Positions 23,458-34,545 of a stretch of DNA of 64,000 nucleotides are shown here, in pieces. How positions within the stretch are numbered: the stretch's first letter is position 1; each line of letters begins with the position of its first letter. Below the pieces are notes generated by a model that saw only the letters and a program-made list of their open reading frames with translations, did not search any database and was not told the DNA's origin. Both the position numbers and the translations under genes were made by a program. The stretch is from positions 5,146,001-5,210,000 of the forward strand of contig CANTUV010000051.1 in assembly GCA_947685225.1 (NCBI GenBank), given 5' to 3'. Origin of the DNA: Garcia nutans. Lineage: Eukaryota; Streptophyta; Magnoliopsida; Malpighiales; Euphorbiaceae.

Positions 23458-25084
23458 TTATATCAAAAGTTTTTCAATAGCATCCTGCATTAACAAACAA
23501 ATAATCAGATTCCTGAATGAAATTCATCTACAATATGAATTTCAGAAACACAAAGGAAGGCAAAAATACCTTGAGATGTTGTATTTGGGTCTTCAATTGG
23601 CTTCCCTCATTTGTTGTTACAGAACAAGCAATAACGGGTCTTGTGACGCCACAAGCTCGGCCAAGTGCTTGCTTTGATGGGACAAATACGTAAGGTACAT
23701 TCTGCAAAATCCAAACACAAGGGTAAAGTAAGCCATTTGGATTCTGGAAAGAGTTGCAGATTACAACTAAAAAAACAGAACTTCAGTAAATCATTATTTC
23801 TTGCACAGGAAAAAGGATAACATAGTCATAATTGGATTTATCTCAAATAAAAAATAGAATTACATGCCTACTTCAGAACTTTAAATTACAGGGCTTTTCC
23901 CAGAAGCCAATAAAAATAAAGCTCTGCACTTATTAAAAATCAACTTCTCCTTCAGCCACATGACACGGGTAATGGATTGATATCATTCAGAAGCGTATAT
24001 AACAGCAATATATGATAAGGATGTGCCATCTTAAGAATTAACACTGTACCGTCATATTAAACAAGAACTAAAAAGCTGGCTCATGAACTAAAGAAGTATT
24101 TTCAGCGCAAAGTAAACTCAATAAGTATATGATACTGATACAAGTAAATACATAGCATACAGCAAGCAAAGTAAGCTAAACTGCCAGAAAATAAAAAACA
24201 AAAAAATAAAAATAAAACATGTAAACCATAGCAGCAACTAACATCCAGAATCAGAGAAAATAAATGGTCACTCAAGAAGAATAGTCAGATCTATGAGACG
24301 TGAGTCAATTACAGAAAAATATTTGCACTCCTCTAATCTGGAATAGTTCTAGCCAAAAAGGCATACAAGAGTATTTTACCTCACATGTAGCATCTGCCCA
24401 TAATTGAATCATGGACAACTATACAAGATACACGACATGCATCTTTTATATTAAAGACCTTAATCTATGCAAGAACCAAATAGATATAGTGGCAGTCCAA
24501 GTTTAGAGATAATGTTTGCGTAAAACAAGAAAAACCATAAGCAAACTTAAGGGATCTAACATCATTTAAATATGTCAATGACCGCAGAAAGAAAGAAAAC
24601 CCAACTTCAATAAGCCAAAGTTAAGAAATTTACTGCAAACCTATCACTAAAAGAGTGAAAAAAGACTAACCTTATCTTCAGCGAGCAATGGAAGATGGAG
24701 AAGAATCTCAAGAGGCTCAGTGTCGGCGGCCATCACAATAAACTCAGAGATACCCCTATTGAGGGTCTTAGTAGCTGAAACCCAACAATTACATAAGATA
24801 GCAAAAAAAACCCAATAAACAAAGGAAGCTGTAGTTGCAGAGACTAACCTTCATTGGCTCCTTTTTTGAGTTGCTTGTAATTTTGAGCTTGTTGAACAAG
24901 ATCCAGAATACTTATGGTTAGCTGGGCATCAGCAAGTGGGTATGCTTTTGGGTTAACAGCTTCAACTCCTCCTGTCTGCAAAATCAAAGCTCGATATAAG
25001 AAACTAAATGTAAATCGAATAGCTCAAAATCAGGAAATAAATATTTATGGTTGTGGGATTTGAAGATAGAAGGCGTAATACCAT
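23458..25084 (-). CDS. SNU13: SNU13 / NHP2L1-like 15.5K RNA-binding protein (5 coding exons)
   Basis: This protein binds the kink-turn of U4 snRNA and of box C/D snoRNAs and so acts in both pre-mRNA splicing and rRNA methylation, in the nucleus and nucleolus. Coding exons on the minus strand: 25084-25082 (ATG only), 24975-24849, 24774-24671, 23701-23570 and 23484-23458. All introns have GT...AG. The spliced frame is 393 nt, 130 aa (the human protein is 128). L7Ae-family signatures are GANEATKTLNRG (40-51), FIVMAADTEPLEILLHLP (55-72) and LGRACGVTRPVIA (91-103); the end is DAIEKLLI. No lesion is seen. The family call is firm; one of several paralogues in a plant cannot be excluded. Confidence 0.97.
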
Positions 25085-25116
25085 ATTCGTTTTTCTTAGA
25101 GAGTAGAAAGAGGAGG

Positions 25117-25125
25117 CTAGGGTTT
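25117..25125 (-). promoter_or_regulatory. Telo-box in the SNU13 leader
   Basis: The minus strand reads AAACCCTAG about 35 bp upstream of the ATG. Telo-boxes (AAACCCTA) are common near the start of plant genes of the translation and ribosome-biogenesis group, which fits SNU13. Confidence 0.6.
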
Positions 25126-25173
25126 TGGCTAATTGCTAGTGACGAAAGAGAAGGGCTACATTTTGGGTTTAAG

Positions 25174-25189
25174 CTATAAAAATATATAG
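25174..25189 (-). promoter_or_regulatory. Probable TATA box of SNU13
   Basis: The minus strand carries CTATATATTTTTATAG about 90-105 bp upstream of the start codon, preceded by CTAGGGCCGCT, which contains a GGGCC core like the site II elements of plant housekeeping promoters. The spacing fits a leader of about 60-80 nt. Confidence 0.6.
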
Positions 25190-25264
25190 AGCGGCCCTAG
25201 AAGGATCCACCAGATCCGATTTCATAGATCACCCTCTAATCACCTTGGATGAAATCGCTTTTTT

Positions 25265-25843
25265 CTTTAAAAAAAAAAAAAAAAACACTTCTCTTCCTAT
25301 TTTTATAAATTTTTATTTTTTAACAAAAATATTTTAATTATTTTATTATAAACTCAATATAAATTATATAAAATTTATAAACTTATTATAAATCCATTGT
25401 AAACTGATTATAAACTTATTATAAAATTTATAAAAATTAATAAAAATATAGTATTTTAATAAATATTTTATAAATTTTAATAGTTTGATATATATTTTAT
25501 AAATATAATAAATTTAAAATTAATTTTAATTTTTCTTGTATTTTTATCAAAAGCTTTTTTTCTTTTAGGCTTTTGATAAAAATATAAAAATAATTAAAAA
25601 TAAGTTTAAATATATTATATTTATGAAATATTTACTAAAATACCAAAATTTATAAAATATTTACCAAAATACTGAATTTTTATTAGTTTACAATGAGTTT
25701 ATAATTAGTTTACAATAAGTTTATAATGAGTTTATAAATTTCACACAGTTTATAATAAAATGACTAAAATACCTCAAATAAAAAAATAAAAATTTTTAAA
25801 AATATAATGAAGGATGTCATTTTTTTTCTTTTTTTTTCAATGG
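25265..25843. mobile_element. Foldback (hairpin) element upstream of SNU13
   Basis: Two arms of about 255 bp are inverted copies of each other at roughly 75-85% identity by eye. They meet at a short loop around 25555-25570, where tttttatcaaaagc is mirrored by gcttttgataaaaa. Within the arms, short units such as ttataaactcattgtaaac are repeated. The outer ends run into A/T tracts. It starts only about 75 bp upstream of the SNU13 TATA box, so it probably sits in the proximal promoter. Transcription through it would give a long hairpin RNA. No coding content. Confidence 0.75.
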
Positions 25844-27094
25844 GCTGCACTCTTTACCCTCCACGGGTTGATTTGGCCACAATAATAACATTTACCACCT
25901 CTAATTCATTTTAATAAAATATAGGATAAATAATTATGAAAATATATGAAATTTTATATATTATTTGTATTTTCAGTATATATATTTATATATTTATATT
26001 TTTAAAAATTAAATTATTTAGTTATTTTATAAATATTTTTATTCAAAAATTATTAATTAATGATTTTAATACTATAAAATAATTTTCTTGTCATTTCTTT
26101 ATATATATTTATTTTATTATTTGTTAATTTATTTTATTTTTAATTTTATTTAATATATAAATTATCTGTAAAATAATAAAAGATATTATTTATATTATTA
26201 AATAATATTATTCATACTATTTAAAATTATTTAAAAACGAGCATGAATTAACAAATAATAAAGAAAAATATATATATATAATGATAAAAGAGTCATTTTA
26301 TGATGTCAAAATCATTAATGATTTTGGGACGAGAATATTGATGGAAAGATTAAATATTTTAATTTTTAAAAATATAAAAATATAAAAAATAGATGATAAA
26401 AATATATAAATTGACTAGTATAATATATAAAACCTCAAAAATTTCATTATTTAGCCTAAAATATAACATAATTATTATAATTTATTTATTTTTAATATCT
26501 TAAAATTTCAATTTATGTTATAAAAGCAAATAAAAAGTCTGCAATACATTGCGGTCTAAGTTATTTTATATTATTCTAAATAAAGACATAATTTATATAT
26601 TAATATATAAAAAATAATATTATACATAAATATATAAATAGTATTAACAATTTTTATATTCACTTATTATAAAAATATTTATAACCAGATATATTTATTG
26701 TATTAAAATATTTGTTAAATTAATTAAAAAATATTTTGATCAAAATATTAATTTTTTATTCTATTGTTTTAATAAAAGTAGAAAAATAATTATAATTACT
26801 AATTTGAATAAAAATAAGTGAAATTTTATTAATTGTTAAATTTTAAAAAAGAAAAATTATAAATTTATTTAAAAATAATATGAGAAAATAAAAATATAAA
26901 AGTGGGTAAATATTAATATATTAAAATTTAACTTAATCAGTGCAATAAAAAAAATTCTTAAGTGGATAAAAGTTTTATTAAAAATAAAGTAAAATGATAT
27001 CAAACTCTAAATCTAAATATAATAAATGATTTGTTTATTTTAAATTATTTTTAAGATAACTAAATTTATATTTTTAATTTAAAAGTTAAAATAA

Positions 27095-27127
<33 letters not shown>

Positions 27128-28954
27128 GACTAAAAATTTAAAAAGTCATTATTTAAAATAATATGAGTCATAAAATTTATTAAAAGTTAAATAATAATAA
27201 TAACAACAACAATAATAGTAATAATAATTATAATATAGCTCATAAATTAAAATAAACAATAAAATCAATTAAAAGCAAAATACAATAGTTTATAAGTTAA
27301 AAGTGAAATCAAAATTAGCTAAATAATTTATAATTTTTAGACCGTGCATTTACATAGAAAAAAATTAAAAAATACATTTATATTTAAATCATTAAATTAT
27401 TATTTCAATTAATAAAAGATGATAAAAAAATTTAAAAATAAAAGTGTATATTTTATAATTTTTTGATATCACAAATTAGTATATTTTATAATTAGTTTTC
27501 ATTATATCATTTAGGAACATCTGAATTTTAAAATTAATTTATTTCTATTTTTATACATTATTTATTTTCTATGGCCATGGGCCAACTTGTAAAAAAAGAA
27601 ATAACTATTTGGATTTTTTGATTAAATTGAGAGGAGGTCCCTTAAAATTCATGAATCTGTAAACAGATTAGTAAAATATGCACTGTTATTATTATATATA
27701 CTGCAAAAGGAAACAAACTTGGATGGACAAATAGACACGTGGAAGAACTCAGTCACGATGTTAATGCAAAGAAAAAAAATGTAAAAGGAAAGTGAAAAAA
27801 AGAAACCTCGGAAATGAAAATTGAAAAATAAAAATAAAACTTCAATTATTTTATTTTATTTCAAGTCTTGTGCAAAAAAAAATTTATTTTATTTTAAATA
27901 TTATTTTTAAAAATTTAAAAATTATTAATTAAAAAATTAATATTACTCTTGTTAATTAATGAAAGAAAATAAAGTAGGATAAGAGATGATTAAAAGTATT
28001 TAGATAAATTATAATAATATGTTTAAAAAATCTATAATAGCTAATTATTTTTTAATCCGTATCCATTATTTTTATATAACACTTAAAATAAAATGGTTGA
28101 AATAATAATAAATGAAATAAAATAAAAAATAAGATAAAATTAATGGTTAATTGGAAAATTCATTATCACATGAAACAATTTTTTTTGTGGTAATTTTAAT
28201 AAACAAGGAAAAATATTTTTTGCAGTAGTTATAGTATATTATACAAGCATATAAATATTAGTCAGCGATTCACTGTAATTTATGGTTTTTTTATATTATT
28301 TTAAATAAAAAATTAATTTATATATTAATATAATTATTATATAAAATTATTATTATGTATATAAATGTACATAATATTAAAAGTATTATTACTAAAAAAA
28401 ATTAAAAATTAAAAATTAAAAATTATTATTCTAAAAAATATGACTCACAAATTTGATTAATAGTTAAATTAAAAATAAAAAATAAAAAATTTGAGAAATA
28501 ATTATGACTTACAGAGAAGAAGAAGAAGAAGAATAATGTCTCATGAGTTAAAAGGAAAAATAAAAAATCAATAGAAGGCAAAACATAATAGTTCATGGAT
28601 TAAAAAGAAAAGATAAAATTAATTAATTAGTTGATAATATATTTTTTAGAGAAAAATTAAAAATAGAAAAATATAGCATTTAAAAAGATAAGTAAAATTA
28701 AAAAAGAAGTAAAAATAAAAAAAGGTAACATAAAAAAGCAACATAAAATGGTAAAGACATGCAAATGAAAAATGTAAAAAGAAGAAAAAAAGAAGAAATA
28801 AGAAAGTAAGAAAAAGGAAAAAAAAACATGAGGGGTAGATTTGAAATTATATTATTTATTTATTGAAAGAGTTTTAGTATATATAAACATATAATTGTGT
28901 ATGCGCTATATTGTAATTTATAATATTTTATAGGGAGAATGTATAAATATATTT
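25844..28954. other. AT-rich repeats, no gene seen
   Basis: AT-rich DNA with (AAT)n at about 27083-27125 and diverged copies of a repeat with ataatttatatattaatatat (near 26590 and 28310, and again at 30420 outside this stretch). A stretch with ttgtggtaattttaataaac (28184) recurs as ttgtggcagttttagtatat near 31266. No frame with family motifs. Confidence 0.45.
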
Positions 28955-30368
28955 TTAAAATTATTGTGGGAGTATAACTTGATACTTTTTTTTTCTTAGC
29001 TCAAATATGTCAACTTTTTTATAAATCATACTTTTTAAGCCTCTTATTTAACAAGCAATTTAACGCCGTTAAAAGTTGTTCATTTTTTTTAATTTCAAGG
29101 AAAATTGCTTTTTAAAAAAAATTGAAACTGACTAAATACACGTAAGTATGACTCCACCACCACTGAGCTATGAGCTTCACGTGATCACATCCTAGTCTCT
29201 CTATCCAAAATCCATCATAAATTACCCATAATTTCACTGATACTTTCAAAATAATAATAATAATAAATAAGAAACACTTCATTATTTTAAATTCATTGTT
29301 TCATTTGGGTTCATCTCCAATCCCAGACTTATGTTTTCTCTCTCAAAAATATCTCTTTTGAGGAACAAAGCTCGGTGGTAAATTAATTTGTGGGTTATAC
29401 CAATGCCAAAGATAGCTTTTTTCAAGCTTTTAGGAGTTCTATTTTTTCTTTATTTGACTTCGTTGTTAATCTCATTCAGCTATAATAATCAGAAGCTCTA
29501 GATCAAAATACCTCTCAAGAATCTCTCGCTCCCATAAGTTCATTTAGAAAATTTCACATATTATCTTCTTGATTGTTGCATGAGAGAACAAATTTGAGAA
29601 GGATTTACGAGACGGAAGCTATAGTTTCTTTGAATCGAAGGGATTGGATTTCATTAGATCCGTTGCATCTCCTAATCGATGGGCTTTTTATAAAGATAAA
29701 AAAAGTAGAGATTGGATGATGATCAATTTTGGATATGGATTTATATGTTTAGTTTACTTTTTGTCAAATCTTTTAGCATCTGTTGGATAATTTTCTATTC
29801 TCGACATAGATTTTATATTTTTTTTGCGAATGGGTTTTAGAGAAATTGAAATTTTTTTTAGGATTTTCATAGTATTCGATACAAAAATAAAAATAGTTAT
29901 AATTTCTAAAATGATTTTTTTTCATGGGTTGTTTGGAGCCAATGATATGCCCTTTGTTTTTTAGAATCAATGATGATAATAATATCAATTGAATGAAAAT
30001 TCTTATTCTATAAGTTTCATCTTCTCTTGTTAATTGCAAAATCTAGTTGTTAATTCTATTTTTGTGTTTTGCTTGATTCAGAGAGGAAAGATAGCTTAAT
30101 GTGTTTTGTTTGAGTAATTAATAATATCATATCAAAAATTAGATTTGAGGATTTTAATTTATGAAAGGGTAGGAAAGAGAAGGCCATTAATGGTCTGATT
30201 TACTAAAAGAATATTATTCTTTTTATCACACTAGGATACGCTAACGGCAGGGGAAAAAACGTTAAATTTCTAATTAAACGAGAGCTTAAAAAATATGTTT
30301 TATAAAAAAAATGGACATATTTGAGCTTAAAAAAAAATGTTAAGTTGTACTCACGTGATAACTTCAAG
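28955..30368. mobile_element. Mutator-like element with about 120-bp inverted ends and gene-like interior
   Basis: The left end (28955-29075) contains ttagctcaaatatgtcaac and ttaacaagcaatttaacg. The right end (30240-30368), read in reverse complement, has ttaagctcaaatatgtcca and ttaattagaaatttaacg in the same order. The flanks aatatattt (28946-28954) and gatatattt (30369-30377) match at 8 of 9 positions, as expected for a Mutator-type 9-bp duplication, but both are AT-rich. The interior (29140-30060) is less AT-rich, with promoter-, leader- and exon-like texture, so captured host DNA (Pack-MULE) is possible. No transposase is seen. Confidence 0.6.
29403..29501 (+). CDS. Small hydrophobic peptide frame (32 aa) inside the Mutator-like element
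   Basis: An ATG opens a 32-codon frame, MPKIAFFKLLGVLFFLYLTS followed by LLISFSYNNQKL, ending in TAG. A charged start followed by about 20 hydrophobic residues resembles a signal peptide or anchor. It may be the first exon fragment of a captured secreted-protein gene; downstream sequence in the same direction (29502-29700) stays fairly balanced but has stops in every frame. No family recognised. Confidence 0.25.
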   Translation: MPKIAFFKLLGVLFFLYLTSLLISFSYNNQKL

Positions 30369-30377
30369 GATATATTT

Positions 30378-31317
30378 ATATATTTTTCTTATTTTATATT
30401 ATATTTAAATGAAGAAATAATTTATATATTAATATATAATTAATATATAAAAATATAATATTATATATATAAATATGTATAATATTATTTACTTACTTAA
30501 AAGTATTTATAATAAAATATGTCTAATAATTAAGATATTTTTTGAACCGACTTAATATTTGATTAAAGAAATGATCAAAATATTAATTTTTAATAAAATT
30601 AGTTTAATTCAAAAACTAAAAAATAATTAAAAATAATAATTTAAATAAAAAAGAACAAGTAAAAATTTATTACTTATTAAATTTTTTTGAACAAAAAAAT
30701 TATAAAATTGAACTAAAAATGATATGATTAAAAAGAAATATGAAAATCGTAGAAGAATAAATAAATATAATAACATATAAATTAAGTTGGTATAATAAAA
30801 ATATTTTTAAATAGGTAAAAAATTTATTCAAATAATAAAAATTATAAATTCAATTATAATAATAACATGTTCATTTTAAGTCATTTTTAAGATAATTAAA
30901 TTTATATTATCAATTAAAAATTAATAAAAGAGTTTTTTTTAAAAAAATTGTCTCATTGAATAAACCTAATAAATAATGATTTTTTTATTAATTTTATTTG
31001 ATTTTTATTTTTCTATTAGTCACTATTTTATTTTGAATTGTAATTTTTAATATTTGGAGATATAATTCATTATATTTTATCATTCGTCAAGTTTCAAAAT
31101 AATAAAATAATATATTTTATGGGTAACTTCAGCCCATAAAAGCATCTTTTGCAAATGCTTATATATGTACCAACACATGGCAGGTAGAATCCATAAAAAG
31201 CAAGGACAAAATGGAAAATTAAAGAAATAAGCTTAGTTTTTTTTTTTGGGTTATTCAACAACATTTTTTGTGGCAGTTTTAGTATATATATAATTAATAA
31301 AATATTTTAATCTATAA
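30378..31317. other. AT-rich repeat copy, no gene seen
   Basis: Contains the third copy of the AT-rich repeat noted at 26590 and 28310 (tatattaatatataattaat; gatcaaaatattaatttttta is nearly repeated at 26740 and 30570). No coding content. Confidence 0.45.
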
Positions 31318-31613
31318 TTTTCTATGGAATACAAGCTTTAGGGGATTTCAAAGTAGGGGAGATGTTTTATATTTTGCTCAGAAAATGAATTCAAATGCCA
31401 CAGTTTTTGATGTTGTAATTTATAAACTACCATTTTTTTTTTCGTTTTGCTCAAGGGAGAAAGAGTTTATGTTTGGATTTCTATGCTAATAGGAATTCAG
31501 ATTACAAAGTGAAGTTTTATTGGTATTGCACTTGTAACCATGTATTCTAGATGAGGAAGTTTATTTGAGGCTAAATGAATGTTTAAAAAAAGCCAATTTA
31601 GGATTTAGTTTAA
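31318..31613 (+). pseudogene. Diverged fragment of the 12-20 kb PPR gene
   Basis: About 296 bp align with 17897-18200 of the PPR pseudogene: ggaatacaagctttagggga against ggaatacagtgctttcgggg, tttgctcagaaaatgaattc is identical, and tgcacttgtaaccatgtatt is identical. Stops and indels break the frame throughout. It covers less than one tenth of the gene and has no copia LTR nearby, so it comes from an uninterrupted copy. Confidence 0.88.
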
Positions 31614-32349
31614 GATAAATTTGATCGGATTACGAATCTGGATTAGTAATGAAAATTTGCAAGTTGATAGGCCGCACTTTTAATAGATCAATATTTTTTA
31701 AAGTCGAATTTAAATTTGAATAGATTTAATTTTAGACTAAAAAAATGTCGTATCAAATCTGTAGTTTAGCTTTAAAACCTAAGCGTTGTGCCCTAAATAT
31801 TTAGGAATTTTATCTATTTTATTTTGTATATTTTTTTTTGTGAAAAATCATTAAATTTTTTAGATGAAATAAAAGAAATAGACTATATTATATTAAAATT
31901 TGATGCAAGATTTAATGACTTTCCCCTATCCAATACTCTGAAAAAAAAATAGTTAGTTTTGATTTTATATTTTATTTTAGTTTTTAATTATCTTAACTTT
32001 TTGCATAATTTTTAATTATCTTAACTTGTTTCAATCCATTCACTGCACGAGTAAATTTATTTATGTATTTATATATATTAGGGATGGAATTATGTTATAT
32101 TGCCACCCAAATTTTTTTTAACGTCTTTATAACATATTTATTGTATATATTATTTTTTCTAAGTAAATAAATTTTGATCCCTTCAAGCTCTTAATGCTAC
32201 AAGTTTGGCTAATAATTTTAAGTATTCAACTATATAATTGTGATTATAAAAAAAAAACAAATAATCTATTATTTAAAAAGAAAGACTTGAGACAAGTCTA
32301 ATAATAAGATCATGAAAATCGACATAAGCAAAATATATGATCGGCTGGA
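31614..32349. other. Unassigned AT-rich DNA between PPR fragment and LINE
   Basis: No supported feature. A stretch near 31620-31790 has repeated cggattacgaatctggatta-like wording seen in some plant repeats, but I found no ends. Confidence 0.35.
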
Positions 32350-32664
32350 GTGATCTTTTTTTAAAGCTATTATGAGCATAATCTACTTCAATTCCTTATG
32401 GGTCTTAAAGATAATGACCTGTATTATTTCAATCAAGTACCGTGTGATGCACGAAGGTGTAGTTATAGGACCAATCATCTTGGAAGAGGTTTCAGGCAAG
32501 GAGACTTGTTATCTTCACTTCTTTTCATTCTTTGTACAGAAGGATTATGGATTTTTATTCGAAGATGAAAATCCAAAGTATTGATACATGGATGCAAGGT
32601 GACCAGGCATGTCCCAATTATTTCCCACTTATTTTTGGTCGATGATAGCTTATTATTATTTAAT

Positions 32665-32986
32665 GGTCAAATATATATATAACCTCCTAAATTGTAGCAT
32701 TTAGTTATTTTGGCTTCCCCTAAATTTTTATTTTAACCATTTTATCTTATATATTTTTCTATTTTTTACTGACAGACACTTGTATTAATAAATACTAGTC
32801 ATTTTGTCCATTGTATTTGTATATTTTGTACTAAATATATACGTTGGTGACTCGGCGTACCTCATCAAATTTGTGTTTATAAGTTAAAAAAAATATAAGT
32901 TCAGAGTGTTATATGGTTAAATTTAAAGTTTAAGGGGCAAGCTCACTAAATACTATAAGTTTAGTGGGTTACATATGTATTTGGTA
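32665..32986. mobile_element. MITE copy 1 (Mutator type) in the LINE
   Basis: 322 bp related to copy 2. The ends ggtcaaatatatatataacc and, at the other end in reverse complement, taccaaatacatatgtaaccc form imperfect inverted repeats. The flanks ttatttaat (32656-32664) and ttctttaat (32987-32995) match at 8 of 9, a 9-bp duplication. LINE RT sequence is interrupted here and continues on the other side. Confidence 0.85.
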
Positions 32987-33384
32987 TTCTTTAATTCTAC
33001 CATAGAAAAAGTATTGAAGATGAAGGACATTCTTAATTTGTATGCTAATGCCTTAGGCCAGCTAATTAATTATGATAAATCATCCATTTATTTTAGCTCC
33101 AAACTCCTAATGATGATTGTGTGGAAATCTATAATCTCTTAGAGATAATAGAGGCTGCTAATTTGGAAATTATTTGGGTATGCCAACTTTACTAGGAAGA
33201 AACAAAAAGGAGATATTTGGCTATATTAAGGACAAGGTGTGGCAAAAGCTTCATTTCTAGAAGAGGAAAACACTATTTCACACTGGCAAAGTACTATTGT
33301 TGAAATCCATAGTCTAGACCATTCCAATTTACATGATGAGCATTTTCTTATTACCTCATTTCTTTTACAATGATATTGAAAGAA

Positions 33385-33717
33385 GGCTAAATATATATGT
33401 AGCCCCCTGAACTTATCGCTTTTAGTTACTTTGTTCTTTGAACTTTTATTTTAACTACTTTACCCCCCTGTACTTGTCTATTTTTTTACTAACAGACACT
33501 TAAATTAAATCAATATTAGTCATTATGTCTCTTATATTTGTATCTTATGACCAAATAGATACCTTAGTGACTCGGCATGACTTGGTGTAACTTAGCAAGT
33601 TTGTTTTTATAAGTTAAAAAAAATGCGAGTTCATGGGGCTATATGGTTAAATTGAAAGTTTAAGGGGATAAAATGACTAAACATTACAAGTTCAGAGGTC
33701 CACATATGTATTTAGTC
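33385..33717. mobile_element. MITE copy 2 (Mutator type) in the LINE
   Basis: 333 bp with inverted ends ggctaaatatatatgtagcc and, in reverse complement, gactaaatacatatgtggacc. A perfect 9-bp target duplication ttgaaagaa lies at 33376-33384 and 33718-33726. LINE sequence is again interrupted and resumes. No coding capacity. Confidence 0.92.
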
Positions 33718-34545
33718 TTGAAAGAATGATGAACCATTATTGGTAGAATAATGAAAGTAGTAGCAGGGGAGTGAACTTGATGTCTTGAGAATGTTTGGCA
33801 AAGCACAAGGATGGAAGATTCAAATTTAGATTGATGATAAACTTTAACATGGCTCTACTTGGAAGCAGGATTGAAATTTAATATAGAATCTAAATACTTT
33901 AGCAATAAGAATCTTAAAGGCCAAGTGCTTTCCAACTATATATTCCAAGAAGCAAAGTTGGGCACAAACCCTAGCTATACCTAGTAAAGCATTTGCACGA
34001 ACAAAGAACTAATCCTAAAAGGAAGTTTATGGAGGGTAGGTATAAAGGATGATATTTCAATTTGGAATGATTATTGGTTACCATATGTGAACTTTCCCTA
34101 GATAGAGGCTCTATTGATATAAATATGGTTGTTTCCATACTAATCACTGACAGGGATTGGGATAAAGGCATAATAAATCATATCTTTAATGAGTGGGATA
34201 GACAACTAATTAATACTATCTATTCCTTTATCATGTTAACAAGTCAAGGATAGGATAATATGGAATATGGAGGATAATGGTACGTACACAGTAAAGAGTG
34301 CATATAATCTCCTATATGAGCATTAGCTTAATCAAGAGATGGATAATTAGAACAACTTTTGGCTAGAATTATAGGAAATAAGTGTTGCTTCGAAGGTAAA
34401 TAATCTAATGTGGAGCATATGCCATGGTATACTTCCAACCTTGATAATTTGAGTCAAAAGAATATCAAAGTGGATGTGGTATCCCCTTTGTGCCATGTGT
34501 TTAGGGAATCAACCTTCCATTGCTTGGTGCTATGCCTATTTTTTT

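Noticed and set aside
23287..23677. Two plus-strand frames over the SNU13 3' exons
   Set aside because: They are antisense shadows of SNU13 exons 4-5 and the 3' UTR.
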